From Hysterangium stoloniferum (taxonomy: Eukaryota; Basidiomycota; Agaricomycetes; Hysterangiales; Hysterangiaceae), in NCBI GenBank assembly GCA_015178975.1, contig WHVD01000035.1, positions 620,001-684,000 of the forward strand: DNA of 64,000 nucleotides. Reading direction: 5' to 3'. Of the stretch, positions 1-10,170 are shown one piece after another. A program made the translations under genes and the position numbers. The notes under the pieces were generated by a model. The model was not told the DNA's origin. It did not search any database and saw nothing but the letters and a program-made list of their open reading frames with translations. Every line of letters begins with the position of its first letter. Position 1 is the first letter of the stretch.

Positions 1-388
1 TCGAGAAAACCCGACAAAACATTCTCAGAACAACAAGGCGTCATCTAGCAAGTCTTCTGGCAACAACTCAGGCAATAACACTGGCAACTCTGGCACTAAT
101 ACTGGCAAATCAAACTCCGACCAGAAAAAAGACAAGAAATCCAACAAGGATAAACAGTCAACTTCCGACAAACCCGACATTTCCCATTTGTTGGGCACTG
201 ACGGTAAACTCACCCCGAAGGAGAAACAATGACATATGGACAATGACCTCTGCCGTTTCTGCAGGAAAGGTGGACACAAGGTTTCTGACTGTACTGTTAA
301 ATCTAACTCTTCCAAGGCCCGCACGGCAACTTCCACTACAACTACAACATTTAAGGAAAAACCCACCACAGAGTTGAAAAAAGAGTAA
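1..388 (+). pseudogene. Gag C-terminus of chromovirus E1 (partial)
   Basis: This is the 3' end of a Ty3/gypsy gag whose start lies outside the window. It encodes an Asn/Ser/Lys-rich linker and then one CCHC zinc knuckle (C-x2-C-x4-H-x4-C, Cys codons at 251 to 292), the RNA-binding nucleocapsid motif. An in-frame TGA separates the linker from the knuckle. Gag ends in Lys-Lys-Glu-stop at 377-388, where pol takes over in the -1 frame. The same linker-knuckle-KKE ending occurs in E2 and E4, which confirms the assignment. The copy is decayed. Confidence 0.85.
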
Positions 389-422
389 GCAACCCTCCGG
401 AATCTGCATGGACAGAGGGTTG
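376..422 (+). promoter_or_regulatory. Putative -1 ribosomal frameshift signal, gag/pol of E1
   Basis: A slippery run G-AAA-AAA (376-382) in the gag frame is followed by a 7-nt spacer and a stem made of CAACCCT (390-396) and AGGGTTG (416-422). Slipping back one base at the A run reads past the gag stop into the protease frame. E2 and E4 have A-AAA-AAA and a C-G pair where this copy has T-A, so the stem covaries. The G in the heptamer suggests weakening in this copy. Confidence 0.6.
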
Positions 423-3400
423 TGTCGACTCTCTCCATGTTTCCGAGATTATCCATCTCAACGCGTCCGCTCTCTCTAATCCCAATTCATTATTTGTAAA
501 ACTCGTCTCTGACCTTCTTGGAAATTTAGTGTTCTGAGCTCTGATAGATTCTGGCTCCACGCACTGTTTTGTAGATACCACCTTTGCCACAAAACATAAT
601 CTGAAACTCCATTCTGTTCCCACAATTTCTTTGCGTTTGTTTGATGGCACTAGCAATATGGCAATTACCCAAGCCTGTGACATGTCTATCTGGTTCCCTT
701 GTGGAACATCCCAGATGGTTACCTTTTTCGTAACACAGTTGGACTCTAGCTGTTCAGTAGTTCTTGGATACAACTGGCTCACCTGATATAATCCATTGAT
801 TGACTGGGTATTGGGCAGTATTAATTTCCGAATTCCCGACACTTCAGTTCCTCCTGCAGCATCTCTTCCGGCCAATGCCTTTTCGGCATCTCCGGCATCT
901 CCGGCATCTATCGAAACCTCTGCACCTCCAAAAATTTCTCTCATCAACACTTCGGCATTTGTTAGGGCAAGTAAACTGGATGGTTTGCAGTGTTTTTCGA
1001 TCAGCTTAAAAGTTGATGAAGCATCAGGACATTTTGCGACTCCAGAATTATCCAAGCTAAAAGCCGACCTGGAAGGAGTTCCCGAAAAATACCATGATTT
1101 CATGGACATTTTCAGTAAGCAAAAAGCTGACCAGCTTGCACCACATAGGCCCTACGACTTAAAAAAATCAATATTGAGCCTGGTTCAAACCCTCCATTAG
1201 GACCTATTTACTCATTATCCCAATCGGAACTTTCGTCTATTCGGGAGTTCCTGGATGAACATCTGTTGATAGGTTTTATCCGTCCCTCAAAGTCTCCATA
1301 TGGAGCGCCCATCCTTTTTGTCAAAAAGAAGGATGGCTCCCTTTGACTCTGCATCAATTTCAGAGGATTAAATTCCATCACACGGAAAGATAAGTATCCA
1401 CTTCCACTCCTTACCGATTTACTTGATGCCCCATGAAAAGCTCAGATCTACACCAAAATAGACCTCAAACACACCTATCATTTGGTCCGAATTGCTGAGG
1501 GCAATGAATGGAAAACTGCTTTTCAGACTTGCTATGGATCCTTTGAATGGTTGGTTATGCCGTTCGGCCTTACCAATGCCCCTTCCACCTTTCAACATTT
1601 TGTTAATGATATATTTTCCGACATGCTTGATGTATGTGTTATAGTCTATTTGGACAACATTTTGGTATTTTCCGAGGATCCTGCTCTTCACAATGAATAA
1701 GTCTGTGAAGTTTTCTGAAGACTCCGCAAAAATGGTCTTTTCACCAATGGTAAAAAATGTTACTTTGACATGGATTCTATTGAATACTTAGGTTTCATTA
1801 TTGGACCTGAGGGTCTCCGTATGGACGAAACCAAAGTTCAAGTTGTCCGTGATTGGCCTGAACCACGGAAAGTCAAGGATATTCAGTCATTCTTAGGTTT
1901 CACCAATTTTTACCGTCGTTTTATTCGGAATTACTCAGATATTACAATACCACTTACCCATCTCACCTGTAAAACTCAACCATGGGTCTTTGACGACAAA
2001 TGCTGCTCTGCTTTCCAGACTTTGAAAAATGCTTTCACTTCTGCCCCGATTCTTTCCCATTGGAAACCTGATGTTCCGATTATTGTGGAAACTGATGCTT
2101 CTGATTACACAATTGCCATGATTCTTTCCATTCAAGATTCTGATGGTGACATTCATCCGGTTGCATTCCTTTCTCAGACACTTTCAGTGTCCGAACTCAA
2201 CTACAACGTTCATGATAAGGAACTTTTGGCAATTTTTGAAGCTTTCAAACATTGGCGCCATTATCTCGAAGGTTCTGCAACTCCTGTTGACATTGTTACC
2301 GATCACAAAAATCTCGAATATTTTTCTACCACTAAACTTTTAACCCACTGGCAAGCCCGCTGGTCTGAATTCCTTTCTGCTTTCAACATGATTATCCGTT
2401 TCCCACCCGGACGTCTTGGTGGAAAACCAGATGCCATGACTCGACGATGGGATGTCTATCCTAAAGAGGGGGAGAGTAACTACACCATTGTTAATCCGCA
2501 TAACTTGAAACCGGTTTTTACAATGCAACAACTTTCCGCATCTATTCGAGTGACTTCCCTTTACTATCCAATTATGCGTAGCATTATGATTATGGACATT
2601 GAGCAATTACATCAAGATATCCTTTCTGCACTCACTTCTGATCCAGCTCTCAAGCCACATCTAGAAATTCCTGATAATCCTGACCAACCCCGATGGTCAC
2701 AAGACTCTCAAGGTTTTATCTGTCTCGATGGACGTATCTACGTTCCAGATTCCAACAATCTCCGACTCTGCATACTTCAGTACAAACATGATCATCCAAT
2801 CTCCGGACATTATGGCATTAACAATACTCTTGGTCTAATCTGTAGAGAATATATTTGGCCCAACCTCCGAGATTTCATAACCCAGTTCTGTAAGTCATGC
2901 ACCACCTGCTTATGCTCTAAAACCCAGAGGCATAAGCTGTACGGCCTTCTCAAGCAACTCCCGATACCGGAAAAACCCTGGAACTCAATTTCCATGGATT
3001 TTATTGAGCAACTTCTGATGTCTGAAGGCTTTACATCCATTCTAGTTGTTGTGGATCGATTCTTGAAACAAGGCATTTTCATACCTACTCATGATACAAT
3101 CACATCCTTACAATTAGCAGAACTTTTCATTATTCATGTATTTTCCAAACATGGTGTTCCATCTCACATAACTTCCGATCGAGGCTCCAAGTTCATCTCC
3201 CATTTCTTCCAGGCCCTCGGAAAAGCCCTCGACATGAAACTACACTTCACCTTGGGATATCACCTGGAAGGTGATGGACAAACGGAACGTGTTAATCAAA
3301 CATTGGAACAATACCTCCGCATCTATTGCAATTATCAACAGGACAACTGGAAATCCCTTCTTCCGATCGCAGAATTCACCTACAATAACTCTCCGAATGC

Positions 3401-4077
3401 AACTACTGGCGTATCTCCTTTTTTCGCCAACAAAGGCTATAATCTGAATCTCACAGTACATTCCAAATGAGATTTGGCTTCTGTCCGTGCTCAAGAATTT
3501 ATTACTGACCTCGATGAATTACATCAAGAACTTTGGAAAGCTATTTCTTCCGCACAGGAATATTACCAATGTTCTGTGGACAAAAACAGGGTCCCACCTC
3601 CTAATTTTAAAATTGGTGATCAGGTTTTTGTAAAAGCTCAATTCTTCCGTACCACCCGACCTTCTAAAAAACTCGCTGAGAAATTCTTAGGCCCTTTTGA
3701 AATTATAGCACAAGCTGGTTCACTTTCATGGACTCTCCGACTTCCCGATAGTATGTGAGCAGTCCACCCTGTCTTCCACATTTCCATGTTAGAACCATGT
3801 GTTCCTAACAAAATCCCGGAACATATTCAACCTCCGTCCCCTCCAGTCATCATTGATGGAGAACCCGAATTTGAAGTTTCTGAAATTTTGGATTCTAAAA
3901 TCAATAATCACCAACCGTACTTGTAAATTGCTCTATTTAGTCAAATGGGCAGGATATGAAGGTACCGACGAGGAAACTTCATGGATATTGGCCATGGAAC
4001 TTGGACACGCTATGGAAATTGTTACTGACTTCCACACAGCTTATCCGAGCAAACCCAGACCTTTATCATCACTCTGA
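383..4077 (+). pseudogene. Pol polyprotein of chromovirus E1 (PR-RT-RNaseH-IN-chromodomain), decayed
   Basis: This encodes the enzymatic half of a Tf2/sushi-type Ty3/gypsy element. In order it has: aspartic protease with D-S-G at 547-555; reverse transcriptase from about 1200; RNase H (for example TDHKNLEYFSTTK near 2300); a zinc-finger integrase core (about 2700-3470); and a C-terminal chromodomain (KLLYLVKWAGYEGTDEETSW, about 3930-4000) ending at the stop 4075-4077. The longest open stretch, 1770-3470, spans RT end to integrase. Several in-frame stops and frameshifts lie upstream. The RT catalytic box reads YLDN (1647-1658) instead of YLDD, so the second catalytic Asp is lost. The copy cannot be active. 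Confidence 0.93.
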
Positions 4078-4167
4078 CCTTTTTTCCGTTTTCTTTCTGT
4101 TCAGTTTCTGTTACTTCCGATATCACACTCATTCTTGAAATCATACAAGTTAAAAATATATTTGCAA

Positions 4168-5300
4168 CTATTCCAATGTCTCTGACACCCCAAATCCTCC
4201 CGCTTCAACTCCCGTATCATCTGCAATCTCTGCACTTTCCACCATATCCTGTACCTCTTCATCTTCACTTTCTGGCCCTTTCCCTGACTCCCACCTTTTC
4301 TCGACACACTCTGCCAACGGATCATTTGGTTGTTCCCTTGCCTTATCGGAAAACCTCTCAGAAACTGCAATTACACTGATGCTAACCATTACCTTCTCCA
4401 GAAACTCGTTTTGCCTCCAGAAATTCCAGGTCAATGAATGGAAACCCTTTTCTTGGATATCATTGTGGCGATCCAGTGCATCCCGCATTTTTATAAGTTC
4501 CGTTCCGATAAAAACCAACGCATCGACGGTGTCCTTGAGGAGTTCAATGCCCATACTATCCGTGTTCAGCACCTCAGTTCCCGCTGTTTTGGCCACTCCT
4601 GAACTTTCCACATCGTTAGTTTTCTGAACCTTCTCACCTTTCGGAATCCTCTTTGCAGTGAGTGTGCATGGAAGTTTGAGGACCGTGCAGGGATAGCAAG
4701 TTCCACCCCATTTTACCTTTTGTTTCCAGCACGTCATATTCCGAATTGAACATCAATAACACGGAATGTCATGGACAACTTCCATCTGTTCCAGAGTTTT
4801 GACCTTTTGGTTCTGTATTTGGAAGTTAATCAACTATTGACCTCTTGCAAATGGTAAATACTTTAGGACTCGAAGGCCCAGCCTCTCCCTCTACCTCCAC
4901 CTCCACGGCTTTCGCTGTACCCAATAGTTATCAGATGGAACTACAGAAACCTATGGTTTGGACTTACCTTTCCTTCCCTTATCTCCTTACATTTTTCTGC
5001 CGCCTCAGACTCCCACTATAGTTTTTCTGCCTCTTCCTTCTTCTTCTGAACCTCCGCCGTCTTCTGTATCCACGCCTCCTTTTCCACCTTCACTCGCTCC
5101 AACTCCCGTTTTTCTGCCTCTTCCGCCACTTTCAACTCCCGCATCAAAACCTTTTCCTCCTCCTCTTGTCGCCACTTCATCTCCTCCATCCTCTGTTGTT
5201 TTTGTTGAAGTTCTGCGATTTTCGACATTTTTTGAAGTACAGCAATTTTGGCGTCTGAATCTTCCGGGGTAGTGTTGAACAACAGTTGACGAATCGACAT
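4168..5300 (-). pseudogene. Antisense accessory gene of E1 (three exons, coiled coil plus Cys6 cluster)
   Basis: On the strand opposite to gag-pol and convergent with it. The ATG is at 5298-5300. Exon A (5300-4968) encodes a Glu/Lys/Arg-rich coiled coil. Intron 1 is 4967-4915 (GTAAGT...CAG). Exon B (4914-4862) is short and acidic, ending Ser-Ser-Pro-Lys. Intron 2 is 4861-4813. Exon C runs from 4812 to the stop at 4168. Exon C has Cys spaced C-x2-C-x6-C-x10-C-x2-C-x6-C, the spacing of a fungal Zn(II)2Cys6 cluster. One TGA falls inside the first C-x2-C, so this copy is broken. The C-terminus is Glu/Asp-rich. Exon layout and Cys spacing match the copies in E2, E3 and E4 although the sequence is highly diverged. 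The function is unknown; a DNA-binding regulator is an inference from the Cys spacing. Confidence 0.75.
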
Positions 5301-5348
5301 GCAAGTTGTGGATAAAGAAACAAAAACGTTAATTCAAATATTTGGAGG

Positions 5349-5356
5349 TTTTTATA
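5349..5356 (-). promoter_or_regulatory. TATA box of the E1 antisense gene
   Basis: On the minus strand the sequence reads TATAAAAA, about 50 bp upstream of the ATG at 5300. E2, E3 and E4 have a TATA-like box at a similar distance from their antisense ATG. Confidence 0.5.
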
Positions 5357-5471
5357 CTCAGGACAGCAGCCAAAACTCTCACCTCCATAATTATGTAAAT
5401 TTCATGACACATAACAATTAGCCGTCACTTCAATCACTCAGTACCTAATCGCCTCTATGGGATTTCGGCCT

Positions 5472-5481
5472 AACAGGGGGG
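5472..5481 (+). other. Polypurine tract of E1
   Basis: AACAGGGGGG lies 3 bp (TAC) before the 3' LTR start TGTTAC. The same G-rich tract followed by GTAC and then TGTTA precedes the 3' LTRs of E2, E3 and E4. It would prime plus-strand DNA synthesis. Confidence 0.75.
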
Positions 5482-5484
5482 TAC

Positions 5485-6007
5485 TGTTACGACCTGTTCC
5501 CGGATATTTCAATATCTGACTTCCAATATCCAACTATGGAACATCATAGTTACCGTATCTTCTGCATTCTTCCCTTGTTCCGCATTTGGTAATTTGTCTG
5601 TTGACAAGTATTCACTCGTTTGCCTGTTATATTCCCGTTTCAGAATATTGTCTCCCCGATATGTCTTATTGTATTCCCATTTAAGAATACTTCCATTTCC
5701 ATCTTATTATGGTCTCAGTTTGTAGTACAATAATGAGAAGACTTATATTAGTTTCCGTGAATTTGTACTTTACCTTAGATCTGATATCGACTTAGTTTCT
5801 TATTCCTTTTTCCGTCTTTCTGTACACTCGATATTCGGAACTCTTCGGAACTCTGAATATCCGTATCTTCCATTGTAAGTCTCACTTCTGAAATTAAGGA
5901 CTTTAAGCGTTTGCGTAGAGGTGCAGCACATAAGCTGAAGCCAACATCCTGACCCTATCCGATAGTTCCCGACTTTCCGGTTACTCTCTGATACAATTCA
6001 CTTGACA
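5485..6007 (+). mobile_element. 3' LTR of E1 (family A, 523 bp)
   Basis: It starts TGTTACGACC directly after the polypurine tract and ends near CACTTGACA. It aligns throughout with the reverse complement of the LTR at 35288-35848. It contains a TATA-like TTATATTAG near 5745, then AGATCTGATAT about 30 bp further on (predicted transcript start). Near 5.92 kb it has the U5 motif CAGCACATAAGCTGAAGC shared by all LTR families here. The right end is slightly degraded. The 5' LTR lies outside the window. Confidence 0.8.
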
Positions 6008-6177
6008 TTCCCTGCACATTACATTTGGTCACCTGCATTGACACCATTGGGTTTCCAAAAGGACAGCAGGTGGAAATTGGGTGGCTGGAAGAATGATGGA
6101 GGAGGTTTTGGAAGTGTAGATTGGGAGGTGATGACAGTGGGAGTAGAGGGAAGAGAAAAGAAAAGGGCCAGGATAAT
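6008..6177 (+). pseudogene. Relic of an antisense accessory gene C-terminus (E5-like)
   Basis: A short open stretch reads GFGSVDWEVMTVGVEG. It matches GFGSIDWDAMIVGIES in the accessory gene of E5 (about 29380-29430). It is what remains of an older element wedged between the E1 3' LTR and the E3 3' LTR. No start, splice sites or Cys cluster are kept. Confidence 0.5.
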
Positions 6178-6897
6178 TGTTAAGTTGCGTGCAGGGCTTA
6201 GTGGAGGGTTTCCAGAGAAACCTGTGGATAATCTGGCAGGACTTGGCTTCAGCTTATAGGCTGCACCCTCATGAGATTGTGGTGTCCAATTTCAGACAGG
6301 TGTATGGGAATCCCAGGGAGTCTGGGAGTAGTTGGTGGGTCAATTGTGGGAATCCTGCAGGGGTTGAGGGGTTGGGTGGCGATGGGTTGGAGGATGAGCA
6401 ATAGATAGGGCAGAGCCTGTGGGCTCTGACAGGGTAAATAGTGGTGTGTTTCAAAGAGAGGGATAGAGCAGAAAATATACTAAGATTACTGGGGAGATTT
6501 AAGCTGATTTTCTGACTGGATTGTATGTACAACATCTGCTAGACTATATAGACTGTGGAATGTATGTTATACCAAATCCAATAATAATGAAATCCTAAAC
6601 AAGTAGTCATGAAACAAGATGAGTAAACACCAAACTAGGTATTAGGAATGGAATGGAACAGAGGTGGAGTCTGAAACATGACAGGTCATTAGACCATAAT
6701 GGGAATGGGGCTCAGTTAGAGAGCTGTCAGGTTATCCAGGTGGATCCCAGTGACTGGTGCATGGAATGGGGTTGGACATAGACAGGCCTTGATGTGCATG
6801 GGTCCCAGCAGGGTCCAGGGACTGATGTGTGAGACACAGGGGGTCAGGCATAGACAGGCTTGATGTCTGGGTCCTGGCAGGTTTTCTGGCCCTAACA
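6178..6897 (-). mobile_element. 3' LTR of E3 (family B, minus orientation)
   Basis: On the plus strand it runs from TGTTAAGTTG to CCCTAACA (720 bp). It contains the U5 motif near 6.25 kb, TATA (TATATAGA) near 6550 and CAATCCAGTCAGAAAATCAG-type sequence. The polypurine tract of a minus-strand element abuts its right side, so it is the 3' LTR of E3. The left flank ATAAT has no partner found, because the 5' end of E3 is lost. Confidence 0.85.
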
Positions 6898-6900
6898 GTA

Positions 6901-6910
6901 CCCTCCCTTT
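6901..6910 (-). other. Polypurine tract of E3
   Basis: The plus strand reads CCCTCCCTTT, so the minus strand is AAAGGGAGGG followed by GTAC and the LTR. It is identical to the tracts of E2 (16014-16023) and E4 (54920-54929). Confidence 0.8.
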
Positions 6911-6981
6911 ATGCCGAAGTCCCAAAGAGGCTCTAGAACATGATAAAGTTTGTCAGCTACATGTATGTGTCAAAGAATCAT

Positions 6982-7843
6982 TGTTGAGGAGTGCATGCAG
7001 AGCTTATCAGAGGGTTTCTGGAGAAACCTGCAGGAAAGCTAGTAGGACTTGGCTTCAGCTTATAGGCTGCACCCTCGTGAGAGTGTGTCGTCCAATTTCA
7101 GATGGGTGGACAGGAATCCTGGGGAGTCTGGGAGTGGTTGGTGGCCTGAGAGGTCGGAGGGTTGACTGTGGGAATCCCGCAGAGGTCGAGGGGTTGGGCG
7201 GTGATGGGTCGGAGGTCAAGTGATCAATAGGTCGGAGCCCATGGGCTTTGATGAGGTAAATAGCAGTGTGTTTCAAAGAGGAATAGAGTGGAAGATGTAC
7301 TGAGATTACTGGGGGAAATTTAAGCTGATTTTCTGACTGGATTGTATGTACAACATCTGCCAGACTATATAGACTGTGGAATGTATGTCATACCAAATCC
7401 AGTAATAATGAAATCCAAACTAGTAATCATGAAACGAGATAAGTAAACACCAAATTTGGTGTTAGGAAAGGAATGGAGCAGAGTGGAGTCTGAAATGTGA
7501 CAGGTTGTTAGACCATAACAGGAATGGGGCAGGAGCAGAGTCTGAAACATGACAGGTCATTTGACCATAACAGGAATGGGGCTCAGTTAGAGAGCTGATG
7601 GGTTTTCCAAGTGGGGTCCAGTGACTGATGCATGGGACAGGGTTGGGGATAGACAGGGATGATGTGTGCAGGGTCTGGGTGGGTATTCCAGTGACTGGTA
7701 CATGAGATAATGAAGGTCAGGCATGGACAGGTCTGACATCCAGATTCCGGCAGGTATTCTGGTAACTGATGACTGGTGCATAAAGGGTGTGGGTGCATAT
7801 ACATAGTAGTGCCCAGAGTCTGGTGGGTTTTCCGGTCATAACA
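6982..7843 (-). mobile_element. Solo LTR (family B) inserted upstream of the E3 antisense gene
   Basis: It runs from TGTTGAGGAG to GTCATAACA, 862 bp, with the perfect 5-bp target duplication ATCAT (6977-6981 and 7844-7848). Removing it and one ATCAT restores sequence matching the E4 antisense promoter (54980-55040). No internal coding region is present, so it is a recombined solo LTR. Confidence 0.9.
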
Positions 7844-7848
7844 ATCAT

Positions 7849-7974
7849 GTCGGTTACATACATGTGTCAAAAGGTCATGTGATCTGGAAGGTAAGGTTCA
7901 AATGTGATGAGCCTATATAAAAATTCGAAATAATAAAATTTCTTCTTCTTTTATTCCCCCATCATCTACTCAAT
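7849..7974 (+). promoter_or_regulatory. Promoter and 5' UTR of the E3 antisense gene
   Basis: It contains a repeat of the form ATGTGTCAAAAGGTCATGT, then GAGCCTATATAAAAA with the TATA box at 7914-7920, about 55 bp before the ATG at 7975. The block is recognisably the same in E2 (minus, TATA 15871-15877) and E4 (TATA 55067-55076). Confidence 0.6.
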
Positions 7975-8042
7975 ATGGGTCCAAAACCCATGCCTCACAA
8001 ACCAACTACAATGGCTAGGCCCTCCACAGCTCTCCTTATTGG

Positions 8043-8849
8043 CGTTATGACTGGAATTCCTGCTGGACTCCAGGCACTAACTTATATGCACCCACACCCT
8101 ATACGCACCAATTGTCAGTTTACCAGAAAACCCACCGGACTCCATACATCAGACCTGTCCACATTTGACCTTCATTACTTCATGTATCAGTCACTGGAAT
8201 ACCTGCCGGACTCTGTCCCTGTCTATCCCCAACCCCATCCCACACATCAGTCACTGGACCCTGCTCAGAAAATCCATCAGCCTCTAACTGAGCCCCATTC
8301 CCATTATAGTCAAATGACCTGTCACAATTCAGACTCCACTCCCACCCCATTCCTGTTATGGTTTTATGACATGTCATGATTCGGACTCCATTCCGTTCCA
8401 TCCCATTCCTAACACCAGGTTTGGTGTTTATTTATCTCGTTTTATGTTTGTTAGTTTAGTTTTCAATATTACTGGATTTGGTATGTTATTCATTCCACAG
8501 TCTATATAGTCTGGCAGATGTTGTACATACAATCCAGTCAGAAAATCAGCTTAGATTCTCCCCAGCAATCTTAGTATATTTTCTGCTCTAAATTCCTCTT
8601 TGAAACACACCACTCTTACCCGTTGGAGCCCACGGGCTCCGACCCATCTATCACTCGACCTCTGACTTATCTATCTCGACTCCCCGACCTCTTGACCCAC
8701 GGACCCCACCTGGACTCCCTGGGATTCCTGTCCACCCATTTGAAGTTGGACAAGACGATCTCGTGAGGGCACAGCCTATAAGCTGAAGCCAAGTCCTACC
8801 AGATTTCCCGTGGGTTTCTCCGGAAACCCTCCATGTACACACCTTAACA
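8043..8849 (+). mobile_element. 5' LTR of E2 (family B, 807 bp)
   Basis: It runs from CGTTATGACTGG to ACCTTAACA. Predicted landmarks: TATA box TCTATATAGT (8501-8510); AGTCAGAAAA starting at 8536, about 30 bp later, as the likely transcript start; and the conserved U5 motif near 8770. It pairs with the 3' LTR at 16027-16816. Confidence 0.92.
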
Positions 8850-8853
8850 GTAC

Positions 8854-8862
8854 TTTCTGACT
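8854..8862 (+). other. Putative self-priming primer-binding site of E2
   Basis: TTTCTGACT lies 4 bp after the 5' LTR. It is the exact complement of AGTCAGAAA at 8536-8544 in the LTR, which sits where the transcript should begin. No tRNA-type TGG start is seen. This is the layout of Tf1, whose mRNA 5' end primes reverse transcription. Confidence 0.6.
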
Positions 8863-8883
8863 AAGACTCACAGATTGTTCAAT

Positions 8884-10129
8884 ATGACACCAAGAAGAAA
8901 AGCACATGTACAGGAATCATTACCTGGACCATTGACTCTTCATTCCCCACTTACTTTGTATACCAGCCAGACACTCACAAACCAGCTGGAAGCCACAGAA
9001 GAAGCCCATATTGAAGAAGTCCCAGATAACCCAGATGAATCTGAGCACGAGGACACAGTCCATGGCCCCCGACAAGGGCAAAGGTGTTGAAAATCTTCTG
9101 TCTAATGATCAACTGCTACTTTCAGATCCTGCTTCTAAATATTTAGCAATCACTTTAGAAAGGTTGATGAATCATATGCTCAGAGAAGGCAAAAAGAAGG
9201 ATCTGGAACCTCCGTGGTCAAAAGTCAATGCTCCGGAACCCTTCACAGGTTCCAACCCAAACAAAATTTCCACTTTCCTCATGCAATGTTGCTTCAATTT
9301 CCATGGACTCCCGAAAAGTCAACTATGCACTTTCATACTTGTTGGGATCTGCGTTGAAATGGTTTGAACCGGCTTTTAGCAGACTTTCCAAGGAAGAGCC
9401 GCTTTGGCTTGAAGATTGGGATGCTTTTGTTGAGGAGCTAGAAACCAACTTTGGCCGATATGACCTGACCGGAGAAGCCGAGAATCGTCTCACTAATCTT
9501 CGTATGAAAGACATGCAGTGCATCACGGACTATATCATCCAATTCAATAATCTTGCAGCTCGTTGTCAGTGGGGCAATCCTGCTCTCTGCCACCAATTCT
9601 ATGTCAGTCTGCCATCCCACCTTAAAGACGAAGTTTTGAAAGGAGGATGGCAAGCCAAAAACACTGTCCTGTATGTGCCTTAAGGCTTAAAATGCGGATG
9701 CACATTATTGGGAACGTTCACATGGAAGTTGCCCACGAGACCTCCGTGGACAAAGTGAACAAGTCCACAGCCAATAAAACCAACAACAACAACAACTCGT
9801 CAACCAGCAACCAAAACTCCACACAATCCGATAAGAAGAACAATAAAAAGTCTTCTAACAACAACAACAACAACAACAACAAAGGTCAACAGTCTGGCAA
9901 GCAAACTGGAAAACCTGACCTCACAGGCAAGCCTGGACCTGATGGCAAATTGACCCCACAAGAAAGGCAACATCATATGGACAATAACCTCTGTCTCTTG
10001 TGCAGAAAACCTGGTCATCGAGTTCCGGAATGTCCACTGGCAAAAGCAAACTCTGCAAAAGGTTGAACAGCCAAGACTTCCTCCACAGAAACTCTGTCGA
10101 AGGACAAACTGGCTTCCAATTCAAAAAAA
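8884..10129 (+). pseudogene. Gag of E2
   Basis: The ATG at 8884 is 35 bp after the LTR. Order: an N-terminal region with a single acidic DESEHED unit (E4 has a large array here); a capsid-like region (KVNYALSYLLGSALKWFEPAF and YDLTGEAENRLTNLRMKD, about 9320-9510); an Asn-rich linker; and one CCHC knuckle (C-x2-C-x4-H-x4-C, about 9990-10035). Frameshifts near 9090 and 9370 and later indels split it. Gag would coat the RNA in the virus-like particle. Confidence 0.85.
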
Positions 10130-10170
10130 GAGTGAGCAACCCCATGGACTCCATGCGGGTTGGGGGTTGT
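10123..10170 (+). promoter_or_regulatory. Putative -1 frameshift signal of E2
   Basis: Slippery A-AAA-AAA (10123-10129), spacer GAGTGA (6 nt, containing the gag stop), then stem GCAACCCC (10136-10143) with GGGGTTGT (10163-10170). Downstream reading in the -1 frame gives protease. The same arrangement is seen in E1 and E4. Confidence 0.65.

Noticed and set aside
4168-5300. Antisense open frames as host genes next to retrotransposons
   Set aside because: The same gene with the same exon plan lies at the same place inside four independent elements and between their pol and LTR, so it belongs to the elements.
7975-8379. Long open frames across U3 of family-B LTRs (also 16031-16272, 22527-22914, 36500-36685, 63011-63256)
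   Set aside because: Several copies are open in two frames, the ATG is at base 4-5 of the LTR, and the predicted proteins are His/Pro/Thr-rich low complexity that drift with CpG transitions. No evidence of a coding LTR gene.
8850-8883. Canonical tRNA primer-binding site after the E2 5' LTR
   Set aside because: No TGG-type complement of a tRNA 3' end directly after the LTR; complementarity to the LTR's own transcript start fits better.
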